64,000 nucleotides of DNA from the NCBI GenBank assembly GCA_019096065.1, contig JAGUCH010000004.1, positions 7,936,001 to 8,000,000 of the forward strand, read 5' to 3'. Positions within the stretch are counted from its first letter, which is position 1. Every line of letters begins with the position of its first letter. Under the pieces are notes generated by a model. That model searched no databases. It saw nothing but the letters and a program-made list of their open reading frames with translations, and was not told the DNA's origin. Positions 28,812 to 39,638 of the stretch are shown piece after piece. Source of the DNA: Paracyclopina nana. Lineage: Eukaryota > Arthropoda > Copepoda > Cyclopoida > Cyclopettidae. The position numbers and the translations under genes were made by a program.

Positions 28812-31283
28812 CTGAAGGGTTGTCGTGTCCTCACGACGGGGGCCCACGGTCCGCTGTCTGGGCGTAGCAGGCCGAACCGGGGAGATCGGTGGGGCTGGTG
28901 TAACCGCGACTTCTGGAAACGGCTTGAGCGGAGTGGACGTGGCGGAGGGCACCGCAGGCACTGTGGCGGCAGGCAGTACGGTCATCAGGTACGTATGCAT
29001 GGACTCGTTCTGCCGAGCCAGCACGTCCACCTGCGCCTGCAGGTTCTTATACACCGAGTCCTGCTCTTGGGAGAGGGCCTCTCGCAGCCGCTGGCGAAAT
29101 CCACGTCTAGTCCTAGGGGCGGCCTCGTCCTCTTCCACACCCGCGGCACCGGCGGCGGCCGTCGCGTACTTGGGCGGGGCATCCTCATCATCGTCGTCGT
29201 CGGAGCTGCCCAAGTTGGCCAGGCGGAATGCTTGGGTAGTTCCGCCCCCAGGGTGGCGGCGCCCTCGGCGAGAGGGCCGTTCGTCATCGCTGTCACCCCC
29301 GGGGAACAGGATCTGATCTTGCCCTAAGTTAGTCACCATCCTCCACGGCATCTCCACCATCAGGAACGCCGTGTGCCAAATGGCCAGCAACATCCACCAC
29401 CCGAAGCCTCGTCGACGGTAGAGGATGATCATGCGCAGCACGGCTCCCAGGATCAACTTCAGGAGGCCCACGGTGATGAGGAACCCAGTGAAGTACGAGT
29501 AATACTTCCCCACAGAACTGAAGAAGGGAATGATCGCACTCCCTACGTGGTCCACCATTTGGTCGATGTCCTCCTGAGACCAGAAGGTGGTGGAGCGGCT
29601 ACCCGTGATCAGGGAGTTGTGCAGCACGTTGCTGGTAATCGTGTTGACCACCGCCTCCCGGCTGCTGAAGAGGTGGAGGTACAAGATATGGTTGGCCCGC
29701 TGTTCTGCTGAGAACACGCCACCGCCCAACCCGCGGCTGATGTCGTACTGATGGCTGCGCGGGGCGGCATCAGACATAGGATTGAGCTGAGACGGAGCGA
29801 TGCAGGCGTGAATCTGGGGCGTGGCGCACATCCATTGATTATGTATGCGCCACTTGATGGGCGTGATCGAATCGCACGGGACCACACTCGGCCGGTCGGT
29901 CAGAATGAAGGACAGCGGGTCCGCGAACCGAGTCTCGTTGTTGACAAGCACGGGAATCTCCTGGGTACAGTTGTCGATGGATCGAGTGACCGCCTGCACC
30001 GGGTAGCAGGAAGTCACGTAGGCCACGGCCCCCGCCCTCGTGACAAGGTGACCGGGCCCATGGCTGTCCAGGGTGGCGTACGAGGACGATCCGGAGGCCA
30101 TGCTCTGCAACTTGGAATGGAGAATTGCACGCTCGTTTTTACAAATTAGCTCCTGTAAGAATTTGAAGCGATCCTGAATGTGCAACGCGTGTTGGGAGTG
30201 CACAAACGCGAGCTGCGTTTGGATGTTGGCTCCATCCATGTCCTCCGGGTGCAGGTACTTAGCTTGGAGGGGTCCTTCTCCGGGCCCCACCAAGAGGATG
30301 GCGAAATCCCTCAGCTGGGTGGTAAACAGTTTTCGCTGGCACATGGACTGTACGCCTTTGAGGACGAACCCTGCGAACCTTGACTCCTCCTCATGTGCTA
30401 GCAGGAGGAGATCCCCGAGATGTCCCGCTCCTCCCATGAGGCTGGTAGCATTCCTGTGCGGGTAGAGCATGGCAGGCCCTCGATACACCTCACTGAGCTC
30501 GTCCTCGCAGCGGGGTGACTTCCGCTTGGGCCACACAATGGTGCCTTCGGCATCGTCTTGCACAATAAGATCCTGGAAGTTCGCAGTCAGGTGGTTGGAG
30601 AACACCACCCGCCCATTGGCCGTATTCAGTTTTCCGTAGATCGGCTCCACCAGCGCGTGGATGGTGGTGGTCTCGTAAGACTTGTAGAATGTGACACCTC
30701 CGCTGGTGAAGGTGGTGGTAGTGCACTTGTGGTCCTTGTCTAACCCTCCTTTGGAGAAATAGGAGAGCGAGGTCGGGTTGTTGAGAGCCACTTCCACCTT
30801 CTTATTTTCCACTATCAGGTAATGCTTCTCGGCGGCCTCCCGGCAGGCTTGCGGGGTCACCAAGTAGGGCCTGTTGACATCGGTCATTTGGCTGCCATAG
30901 CTGATGCTATCATACCCGCATCTCGTCACCTGTTGGGACAAATGTACCCTGCACCGGAAGGCCTTGATCGAGAGGGTCGACGCGGTCTGGAGCACCTGGA
31001 CCGTGATGTTGACGGGGGCCTGATATGCGCTTCGAATGTCCTCACAGAGTTCGGGCTGGCTCAGATCAATGGCTTCGTGAATAGCGTCGGGGTGTGCGCA
31101 GTCGTAGGTGGTGAACGACGTGACCTTCGCATCCGGGGTGTAGAGATCAGAGACACGACTCCGGGGTGACGTCCCCGGGACCACGGCGGCCTGGGCCAGT
31201 TCGCTGAACAGGATCCAGTACGCGTACACGAAGAAAACCATCAAGTACGTAGAGGGCCAAAGAAGGCAGCTTACTGGCGTCAT
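28809..31283 (-). CDS. Envelope-like glycoprotein, intact (824 residues)
   Basis: The intact frame lies downstream of pol and ends inside the polypurine tract. Residues about 8-34 are hydrophobic (signal or anchor). The ectodomain is Cys- and Thr-rich with early TYDC and CEDIR blocks and later RCRV and RCGYDS. Hydrophobic segments lie at about 595-630 and 635-655, followed by a tail with an Asp-rich run and a coiled coil near the end. The layout is that of a class-type viral membrane glycoprotein. The cysteine pattern in the first 250 residues suggests the chuvirus (Jingchuvirales) glycoprotein family rather than the baculovirus F-type envelope usual in insect errantiviruses; this is inference. 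It could allow particle entry or may be a passenger. A splice acceptor lies about 70 bases upstream. Confidence 0.82.
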   Translation of the reverse strand: MTPVSCLLWPSTYLMVFFVYAYWILFSELAQAAVVPGTSPRSRVSDLYTPDAKVTSFTTYDCAHPDAIHEAIDLSQPELCEDIRSAYQAPVNITVQVLQTASTLSIKAFRCRVHLSQQVTRCGYDSISYGSQMTDVNRPYLVTPQACREAAEKHYLIVENKKVEVALNNPTSLSYFSKGGLDKDHKCTTTTFTSGGVTFYKSYETTTIHALVEPIYGKLNTANGRVVFSNHLTANFQDLIVQDDAEGTIVWPKRKSPRCEDELSEVYRGPAMLYPHRNATSLMGGAGHLGDLLLLAHEEESRFAGFVLKGVQSMCQRKLFTTQLRDFAILLVGPGEGPLQAKYLHPEDMDGANIQTQLAFVHSQHALHIQDRFKFLQELICKNERAILHSKLQSMASGSSSYATLDSHGPGHLVTRAGAVAYVTSCYPVQAVTRSIDNCTQEIPVLVNNETRFADPLSFILTDRPSVVPCDSITPIKWRIHNQWMCATPQIHACIAPSQLNPMSDAAPRSHQYDISRGLGGGVFSAEQRANHILYLHLFSSREAVVNTITSNVLHNSLITGSRSTTFWSQEDIDQMVDHVGSAIIPFFSSVGKYYSYFTGFLITVGLLKLILGAVLRMIILYRRRGFGWWMLLAIWHTAFLMVEMPWRMVTNLGQDQILFPGGDSDDERPSRRGRRHPGGGTTQAFRLANLGSSDDDDDEDAPPKYATAAAGAAGVEEDEAAPRTRRGFRQRLREALSQEQDSVYKNLQAQVDVLARQNESMHTYLMTVLPAATVPAVPSATSTPLKPFPEVAVTPAPPISPVRPATPRQRTVGPRREDTTTLQ

Positions 31284-31491
31284 GATTCGTTGATTTGTGG
31301 ATTATAAGTTTTGTATGGTAGCAAATTAAGATTAGCACTGGTATTCGGAACTGGAAGAGAGAAATGGTAAATTATTGAGCTGTCATAATTTTGCGGCCAG
31401 AATGCAAAAGTTTTGAAGTTCTTTTACTGTTTTTGCGTGCGCGCGTGTTGCCACCCCCCCAAACTTTTGTATGAGGGCAGCAATATGCGCA

Positions 31492-34400
31492 TTAATCGAA
31501 TACATTATCAGAAATTGGTGTTGATGTGCTAGAATTTTGCCCCTGTGACGATGATGATGATGCTTGTGAGCGCGACACTTCTGGGATGGTTGATGGTATT
31601 GACGGTCTTATTGGTGGTGGCCGCGGCTCTAGCGGTGGCAGCAGATACCTTGTTGTTTCAGGCAGAGCTGGTGTTGTTGGTTCTTGTTGCAAGGGCAGCA
31701 TTGCCTCGTCGCGACTTGGTTGTTTGTCGCCACTTCTCGTTCTTGAGCGCGATGTTTCCACGAGCTTGTCTTGGCCCCCTAATATTTGCTGCGAATATTC
31801 TTGCAACATTTCTGCTGCTGTCCTTCTTTTCCTTGGTGGTGGTCGAGCTATCGGTGATGGCGGCGGCGAATTGTTGCTATTATTATCGGGGATAATCTGC
31901 TCCTGCACCTCATTCTCATTCGGTGGGGTATCGTCATCGTCTTGTGGCGTTTGTTCAAACATGGTGCAGTCGTATTGTGGAATGGTTGGATCGTCATTGA
32001 ATGGTGGAATAGGATCGTCTTTTGCGTGTGGAAATCCATATTCACGATCTGTGGGTGCTACTGCATATTCGAACGAGTGTGTGGTTTCGCTTGGCTGCTC
32101 GTTGGAGGCTGGGTCGGGGACGTGCATGTGCTCTGCAGACTCATCTCCTGGCATGTCGAAATCCATGTCTTCCATTGGAGGTGATGTGATTGTCTCGGCT
32201 TGTGGGTCTGACGGTGCGATGTACAGTTTCAACCGGTCCACTGAGACAACTTGCTTTTTAGTTGGCGGCCATGATGGGTCTGGCGAGATTTCGTACGTGA
32301 GCTCATTAATTCTTTTCTCTATGGTCCAAGGGCCGGTCCAGAAAGTTTGCAATTTCTTGGATATTAACCGCACAACTTTTGGTGTGAACAGCCACACCTT
32401 CTGGCCTGGGGAGAAGGCTTGCTTGTCCATATGGTAGGCCCGTCTTTGCCGTTCAATGGATGCAGAAATGTTCTTACGAGCCCATTCATGCGCCAGCTGT
32501 ATCCGTTCCCGTAATTGTTTGGCGAAACGACCGGCTTCTGTTGCCTTGTGCACTGCCGGCTGTGGGTCTCCGAAGATGAGATCGAGGTTGGTGGTAGGTT
32601 GCCTGCCAAACACCATCTCGTAGGGGGCTAGCCCAGTGGAGCGGTTCTTGGTGGTGCGCAAGATAAATAATGCAAACGGCACTACTTCGGCCCATTTAGA
32701 ATAGTGTCCCTTGATCATCTTACGTATGAGCTCGTTGAGGTCACGATGGGCCCGCCTCCACCGGATTGCTCTTCGGGTTGTATGACGGCGTGGTGGTAGC
32801 TTTGATGCCCAGGGCCGCGCATACTTCCCTCATGCGGTGTGCTGTGAAGTGCGTGCCCTGGTCGGTGTGCAGGCGCTCAGGCAGCCCGAAACGGGGATGA
32901 TTTCCGTCGTGGAGGAATCGTACGCGGTCTCAGCATCATTAGACCGGCATGGAAAGGCCTCAATCCACTTGGTGAACACACACTTAGCCGTGAACAGATA
33001 CCGGTGCTGGTTAGATGTGGGCTTAAACGGCCCCACATAATCAAGGCTGAGTACTTGGAATGGAAACCCAGCATGGCGTGGCACCAAGGTGTGTCGCTGG
33101 TCCGGGGTCGCGGGTTTGGCCTTTTGACATAGCAAGCAGGACTTCACGACCTCATCGGCCACCTTGGCCATGTTTGGGAAGTAGAAGTGTTGAGCTGCCC
33201 GATGGATCAGGTTGTCTCGGCCTTGGTGCCCCATGGTTTCGTGCACGTGCCTCAAACTGGCCTCCTCCCATTTGGGAGGTACGATGAGTCGAGCCGAGGG
33301 CTGGCCCTGAGGGTCCCGCAGTCGGAGGGCTCCCTGCTGGTCCAGGCTCAAGCTGTCGAATTGCTCCATGAGTACTCGCCCTCGGGCGGAAGCGGCATCG
33401 AGATGGGCCCTAGAGGGAGCTTGCTGGAGTTTGACCAGTTGGCGAAGCGTCACCAAGTCGTCGTCCTCTTCTTGGGCTTCGGCCCACAACTCTGGTCTGG
33501 TAGGAATGAGCTTCAGGCTGGCCACGCGGAAGAAGTCGTCGTCAGAGACTTCAGCGCTGATGTGGTCTCCCGCTTGGTCCAGATGAGGCGCCCGGCTGAG
33601 GGAATCGGCATTGCCATGCCTGGTGCCTGCCCGATGGACGACCTCGAAGTCATAGTTGGAGATGGTGTCAAGCCATCTGGCCAACATGCCCGTTGGGGCC
33701 TCCATGGAGCGAATCCATAGCAGAGCCCGATGGTCAGTCCGGAGGATGAACCGTCGTTGCTGCAAGTAGTATTTGAACTGCTTAATAAAGATAATGACAG
33801 CGACCAGCTCTCCTTGGTTGGCGGAGTAGTTGCTCTGGGCCGGGGTCAGCTTCTTCGCTCCGTACAAAATGACTCGCTCCTTGCCGCCCTGCACTTGGGA
33901 CAAGACCGCCCCCACTGCCCTGTTCTCTTGGGAGAAGTCAGTGTCCAAGATGAACGGGTTCGGGGACGCGAAGTCAGGATACGCAAGGACCGGGGCCGAT
34001 ACGAGCCGCCTCTTGATCTCCTCGAAGGCATCGCGATATTCCTGCGATGGCTCAAAAGCCTGGGTGTCGGGTGTCCCGTCATCCTTGGAAAGCCGTGCAG
34101 TCAGCGGCGCGGCGATGTGCTGGTATTTCTCGATGAAGGCCCGATAGTAATTGGCCTTGCCCATGAAAATGCGGAGGAGCTTGCGGGTGTTCGGCAGCGG
34201 CCACTTGCGGATGAGATCTATGTAAGCTGGCATGACTTCCAGCCCTTTCGGGGTGACGACATGCCCGAGGTAAGTCACTCTGGTCTGGAAGAGGTGGCAC
34301 TTGGTGGGTTTGAGCAACAGGCCTGCCTTTTGATGTGCCTGGAGGACGATCTTGAGGTTCTGCAAATGCGAGTCGAAGTCGGGGGAGTGAACCAAGCAGT

Positions 34401-35933
34401 CGTCCAGGTAGGGCAGGGCCACGTCCCATGGCACACCTTCCAGCACCAAGCGGTTCAAGCGGCTGTACGTCTTGGGGGCGTTCGTGAGCCCGAAAGGCAT
34501 CTTCAAGAAGGCGTATGAGCCGTCCCCAGTGGAGAATGTAGTCTTCTCCACATCCTCAGCGCGAATTGGTACTACATTGAAGGCTCCCACCGCGTCCAGG
34601 GTGGAGAACACAGTGGAGCGGGCTAACCGGCTCAGGTTGTCCCGCACATCTCCGATGGGGTGGGAGTCGACCACCGTGATTTTGTTGAGTTCACGATAGT
34701 CCACGCACCAACGGAGGCTGCCGTCCTTCTTGCGCACGGGGACCAGTGGGGCCGACCACGGGGATGAGATCGGAGTGATAACCTCTTCTTCCAACCACTT
34801 GTGGATCTGCTCCTTCAAGGAGGCCTCCAGGTTGGGGTTGATGGGCCTCCGCCGGATGTTGATCGGTCGGGCGCCCGGCTTGAGGTCGATCGCGTGTTCC
34901 ACCAGCTTGGTCTGCCCGGTGCGGCCATCGAAGGAGAAGGCGCCCAGGTACGCGGCCAGCAGAGACGCGGCCGCCCTCAGGCGTTCGGGATGTCGGCGAA
35001 GAAGGTCATTTTCTTTCAGCCCGAATGCTTGGATCGCAAATTCGATCTTCTCCCGCGGGCTGGCTTCGGGGGGCAGCCCCGGCGGCGGCTCAGCGGCCCG
35101 GATGGCTTGAAGGTGTGGAGCAGATGCAGCAGAGGCGGCGGCCTCCACTGGCTCGTACTCCCGCAACATCCCATAGAGAGTGCCCCCTTTTACCTGCAGG
35201 GGGTGATCCAGTGGGTTCAGCATTCCCACTAGGAGGTGGCCTCCGGCAGAGGGCCGCACTACGGCGTTCAGCCAGGGGGCTAATTGGGTTTCTTCGGCAA
35301 ACCGCCCTTCGGCCTCCAGGACCGCGGGCTTTGCATCGCCGTGAGGCCATAGGGCGGCAACGGCGGCGACGAGAACAGTGGTGCGAGGCGGGACGATGGC
35401 CGGCCGGAGGACACATATTGGGTATTCCCCCGGAAGAGGTTGGCTGGGGGTCGACAGGGCCCCGACCAACGGGACGCATTGGCCATGAATCCTCAAGGCG
35501 CCCCGCGAGTGGAGCTGTTCTATGCGGTGGTGGCTCAAGAAGGGCTGCGAGAGGTGGAAGTCCATGGACAAGGTGCGCACCACTGCTGGGCGGATGGAGA
35601 ACACGTGGGGATGCTCCCCGAACTGCACTCGTAGGGGCTGCTTGAGCTCCCCCAGCACTTGCAACCGATGACGGGCGTGGGCCGTGCCCACGGCAGTCAT
35701 GTCCTCCAAGGGCCGCAGCCCGTGGGGGAGGACTCCTAGTCGCTTGGCAAAGTCTTCAGAGATGCAAGTGCGCCAGCTGTTCCCACTGTCCACTAAGGCT
35801 CGCGTCTTGATGCGGCCGATATGCACTGGCACTTGAGTTAGAAATTGTTTATGCTGGGTAATGTGGTCTAATGCAGCCAAGATGAGGGATGCTGGAGTGA
35901 CCCGGGCGGAGCCCTCTACAACCGGGTCGGGTC
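31492..35933 (-). pseudogene. pol of copy 2: protease, RT, RNase H intact, integrase frameshifted
   Basis: Protease (ALVDSGNSW), RT (YLDD), RNase H, the integrase zinc finger and the first integrase aspartate (SLDYVGPF) are in one open frame down to about 32830. Relative to copy 1 there is an extra base near 32754, about five bases lost near 32897 and further one-base changes near 32920. These destroy the frame across the second aspartate and glutamate. The frame resumes at 32718 through the GPY/F-like module and the Pro/Gln-rich tail to 31492. So RT is probably functional and integrase is not. Confidence 0.9.
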
Positions 35934-35940
35934 GTTTCCC
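35899..35940 (-). promoter_or_regulatory. -1 ribosomal frameshift signal, gag-pol of copy 2
   Basis: The heptamer G GGA AAC (35940-35934), the 5-base spacer and the 7-bp stem GACCCGG/CCGGGTC (35928-35922 with 35905-35899) are the same as in copy 1. A single change inside the loop (CTCT to CTCC) weakens only the inner stem. Conservation of the outer stem supports function. Confidence 0.85.
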
Positions 35941-37256
35941 GCCGGTGTATTCCCCGATGCCTCCGACTCGGCCTCAGGGCCGGCCTCACTAATCTCGTTG
36001 ACCTTGGGTCGCTTGCCGGAGGACTGCTTGCCGCCGGACTGGCCGGAGTCAGAGGACCGCTTCCGGTCCGAAGGCTGGGCCGACCCCCACTTGCCTGAGG
36101 GCGAAGAGCGTGGCTGCAGCTGGCTCGCTGCCTTGTACCACTTGTTGATCTTGGGGTTGTAGCGGTTGTTGCGCTTGTCCCGCTCGAGGGCGCGGCACTC
36201 GGCCCGGCGATGGCCTTTCCGCTCGCAGTAGAAGCACATGATGTCGGCGTCGGCATCAGAGGAGTGCAGGGCGGCCACCCGGCCTTTGCTTTGCCCAATG
36301 GTCATCCAGCACTCGGCTTGGCAGGCCGCCTCCAGGGCATCGGCCATGGTGGTGAACTTGTGGCCGGCGAGGCCCATCACCACGTCCTTACGGTGCATCT
36401 TGGTGACGAAGATGCGGATAAGGTCGGGGTATGTCTCAACCTCCTTGGCGAGCTCCGGTCTGGCTCGAACAAAGATGCTCCTCAGACGGGCATGCCATTG
36501 CGGAATAGCCTCGTCCGCCTTCTGCTGGGCGGTTTCCAGGGCGATACGGGCCACCTGAGAGGACGTGGCGGTGACGAAGAACCTCTCATACGCATCCAAC
36601 AGGTGCATGAAGGTGAAGGCCTCGTCCCCCAGTCGGAGGTCGACCTCGTTGATCGTTCGGAGCGCCACCCCGACCATGGCATGCTTGATCTCCATCTTCT
36701 TGGTGGCCTCCGAGGCTGTCGAGCCCAAGAAGGTGGCCTCTACATGCAGGCGGAAGGTGAGCCATTTGTCGGCCTCGGTGTCCTCGAACTTCTCGAGTTT
36801 CCGTTTGCGACCGGCGCGGGCCGCGGCGGCTTCAGCTTCGAGGCGTCGGGTCTCAGCCTCTACTTGCCGCAGCTCCGCCTCTCTCTGTCGGGTCTCGAGG
36901 TCGGCATTACGTTGGGCCTCGAACCCGCGGAGGAGCTGGAGCATCATGGCTTGCACGTCTCCCGGCGCCGGGGGTGCATTGTCCGGCCCGGTCTGGTGGG
37001 GCCGTGGGGGTCCTCCAGCGGCGTCACCGCTCCCCCCTGATGGCGTGCCCTGTCGTGGGCGAGCCCCACCCTGGGCCCCAAGGAGGTTGCCTCCCTGGGC
37101 CCCGCCAATCCCGGAGGGCGCGAGGACTTCGACCTCTTCTAGGCGTGAGCCGGCGAGGTGACCCGCGTCGGGGAGATTCTCGGGATCTTCATCACCGGAA
37201 GATCGGCGGCGAATCGGCGGTGATCGGAGCATGATGATACCTAATGTTCTATACAA
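35916..37256 (-). CDS. gag: gag of copy 2
   Basis: The intact frame has 446 residues with the same layout as copy 1: disordered N-terminus, charged coiled-coil stretch, capsid-like middle, CCHC knuckle CFYCERKGHRRAEC and basic tail. Differences from copy 1 are few and lie mostly in the disordered ends (for example SRLEEVEVLAPS versus SRREEVEVLAPS). Confidence 0.92.
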   Translation of the reverse strand: MYRTLGIIMLRSPPIRRRSSGDEDPENLPDAGHLAGSRLEEVEVLAPSGIGGAQGGNLLGAQGGARPRQGTPSGGSGDAAGGPPRPHQTGPDNAPPAPGDVQAMMLQLLRGFEAQRNADLETRQREAELRQVEAETRRLEAEAAAARAGRKRKLEKFEDTEADKWLTFRLHVEATFLGSTASEATKKMEIKHAMVGVALRTINEVDLRLGDEAFTFMHLLDAYERFFVTATSSQVARIALETAQQKADEAIPQWHARLRSIFVRARPELAKEVETYPDLIRIFVTKMHRKDVVMGLAGHKFTTMADALEAACQAECWMTIGQSKGRVAALHSSDADADIMCFYCERKGHRRAECRALERDKRNNRYNPKINKWYKAASQLQPRSSPSGKWGSAQPSDRKRSSDSGQSGGKQSSGKRPKVNEISEAGPEAESEASGNTPAGNDPTRL

Positions 37257-37790
37257 AAGGGTCAGCTTAAGCGTGTAAGCAATCGAAAGTGTTGCGTTTT
37301 TTTACCAGCAGTGAGATGGTGCAAAGCGAGAAGATTGGGGGGTGCAATAGTCTTGGGAGCTTCCAAAGAACTGGGCTCGACCCCCCGATCAGCTCTCTTT
37401 TTATTGTCACCAGATCAGCGCAACGGCCGCTCTCACGGCCAGCAGGGGAATTCTGGCCCCTCTGATAAATTGTTTTAAAACGACTCTCTCTCAAGATTGT
37501 TTACAAGATCTGGTTTACGACCGGTGATTTAGGCGGCCAATTTTAGCTATTTAGCTATTAGCGAAGCTTCATTAGCAACAGGATGCGAGATTTAGTTTAC
37601 AACTTCTTGCAGCTGCAAACAGCAGTCGATCTCCCTTGTTACTAGGAGTAACCTTGGGAATGGGGCCATAAAGAGGCCAGCGGCTTGGTCTGTTTGCGAC
37701 CGTATTTGCGCGACACAATGCCGGTCTCCGAGTGACCATTTATGGCCATATTTTGTGCCTGATCAAATCTCGAAAGTGACCGTGAGCGGA

Positions 37791-38699
37791 TTAGCGATAA
37801 GCGGTTGAGCCGACCCATCTACAGGTCAAGGGATTAACTTCCCTATTAATACATTGCTCAGCGATCCCTGACTGATCCTCAAGAGCCAAGCCTTTTCCGG
37901 CCTTCGCCTGGCGGCCCGCCGCTGGGGTCCGCCTGACGGCTTCCCGAGGTATACTTCTCGGGGGTAATCGATAGTCGTGGCCTGATTTCTTTCTGACTGC
38001 GCGCGCGCGCAGTATTTGGGAGCGTGTAGTTAGTTGTTGTTTATTGATCTTAATGCAATCATTAACATGAATCGTTCTGACAAATGCGCGTTTTTCTGCA
38101 GAGTAACGCGGCCTCCCTGCCAAGGTTTCGATGGTGGCCTTGTTGCGAGGGCGAGGCTGTGATGGCGACTCAGGTGTCCAGCGATCTTGCTGCCTGAGGG
38201 CCCGTGCTCTCCTGGTGATGCCCGCCATTCTCTGTGGCGCAGCCTCAGCCGAGGACAAGCGAGGTGATTCTAGCGACTCAGGTGTCCAGCGATCTTGCTG
38301 CCTGAGGGCCCGTGCTCTCCTGGTGATGCTCGCCATTCTCTGTGGCGGCCTCAGCCGAGGACAAGCTTGCTCGGCGTACGATAGCCGGCTGACAGCGTAT
38401 TCGCGATTTTCTGCTATAGTGTCGCGATGCCTACTGCCACAACACCTCCATGCGATCCGGGCATACGGCCTCAGGGGACGCGCCCGACCTCGGCCTGGGG
38501 TGGATGCTGTGCTCTTTGTCATTCTGGCACGAATGCTTGACTGGCGCAAGGGTGACGACTCGCTGTCGGTGTCACCGGTGTCTTGCTTGGACTGTGGTGT
38601 TGGCCTGCGGGTGTGGCTCCTTGCCACGCCCATTTGGTCCCATTTGGCTGTTTGCTTAGCCATATTGCTGTCCCTTATTTGCGGGTTTGTTGGGGGCAA
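37791..38699 (-). other. Open frame in the 5' leader of copy 2 (302 codons)
   Basis: It matches the leader frame of copy 1 for about 200 residues, including the 108-bp tandem duplication (38167-38274 and from 38275). Then an indel puts the rest in another frame. The product is unknown; it may not be translated. Confidence 0.3.
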
Positions 38700-38722
38700 A
38701 GGTGTCGATAACTCGGGGAGTT

Positions 38723-38740
38723 GTCCTCAGCACCGAGCCA
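38723..38740 (-). promoter_or_regulatory. Primer-binding site of copy 2
   Basis: The sense sequence TGGCTCGGTGCTGAGG starts three bases inside the 5' LTR, identical to copy 1. Confidence 0.7.
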
Positions 38741-38743
38741 ACT

Positions 38744-38940
38744 TGTAGGAGGTTCGTATAGACCCCCCGAGGATGACACGCGCGCCCGCGGGTAGCGATA
38801 GAAGAACTTGCTACTAGAAACTAGTCGAGGTGTTTACTCGAGTGCGTCCGTTTATTAACTCCTGTTCAATTCATCTCACCGGGACCAGGCGCTCACTGCG
38901 CGCCCATAGAACACACCCGTGTACCCGCGTTCCTGCTACA
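38744..38940 (-). repeat. 5' LTR of copy 2 (197 bp)
   Basis: It is 196/197 identical to its partner at 28604-28800 and is followed by the CTTG target duplication. Confidence 0.95.
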
Positions 38941-39070
38941 CTTGCGAGAGCCAAGTAATGCTACGAGATTTTTACTTTGTAAAATGAGCTCAGACATTTT
39001 GTAAGCCTGTTTTATAATTTGTTTACATATATATACGATTTTATATGATGGAAAGTAATTTTCAAATGTT
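38941..39070. repeat. Right arm of the split palindrome and start of a second inverted pair
   Basis: 38941-39040 pairs with 28497-28603. From about 39040, tatatgatggaaagtaatttt is repeated inverted at 39600-39620 (aaaattactttccatcatata), so a second inverted pair encloses 39040-39620. Confidence 0.7.
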
Positions 39071-39346
39071 AATGAAGTTACCAGACCAGGCAATCTTGAC
39101 TTAGCATTTGATCCATTACTTTGAGGGCTTGGGTTGAGAGGCCCTCAGTAGTGCAAGAGTAGCCGAAAGTGTTAATGAATCACTTAAAAAGTGTGCATTT
39201 TGAATTTGGCACTTTTTGAAACTAAAAGATGTGTTAGATCAAGTTTTGTCTGGTATCTCTGATAGAGACTCTACTCCTCTGCTAAGCTTTGCTCAGCTTA
39301 GAAGAAGAAGAAAAAGGAATTCTAACAACAATTTTTTCTATCTGTA

Positions 39347-39415
39347 GTGGTAGCTCAGTCAGAAGAGCGTCGGATTCCTAATCTAGATGATCAGGGTTCG
39401 ATCCCCATGCAAGGC
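39347..39415 (+). repeat. tRNA-like sequence, probably SINE or pseudo-tRNA
   Basis: tagctcagtcagaagagc forms a good 4-bp D-arm and agggttcgatcccc a T-arm with B-box. The loop at the anticodon position would read CCT (Arg). The anticodon stem is imperfect and the acceptor ends (gtagtgg and the 3' side) do not pair, so I do not call a working tRNA gene. Confidence 0.45.
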
Positions 39416-39638
39416 ATTTTTTTCTCCTTTTTTCTGCAATGGGATTTACTTCTTGGACAATATCTGGTCAAACAGAGGAGCAACACACCTTATAAAATAC
39501 TTTATAATGTGTGTCACTTGATAAAGTTAAACGTCAGAGCCTTTATATATGTGTAGTAATATGAACTGAGACAAATTGGTAAACTGAATTATACATGCGA
39601 AAATTACTTTCCATCATATAAAAAAGGTTATCTCATAT

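Larger units (their letters stand above)
28604..38940 (-). mobile_element. Ty3/gypsy LTR retrotransposon with env-like gene, copy 2
   Basis: This 10,337-bp element has the same structure and orientation as copy 1. It is flanked by CTTG (28600-28603 and 38941-38944). Its LTRs differ at one position in 197. gag and env are intact and the RT part of pol is open. The integrase part is frameshifted between about 32754 and 32925. The LTRs share two differences from those of copy 1, so both copies come from closely related but distinct masters rather than from a local duplication. Different target duplications confirm separate insertions. Confidence 0.95.
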
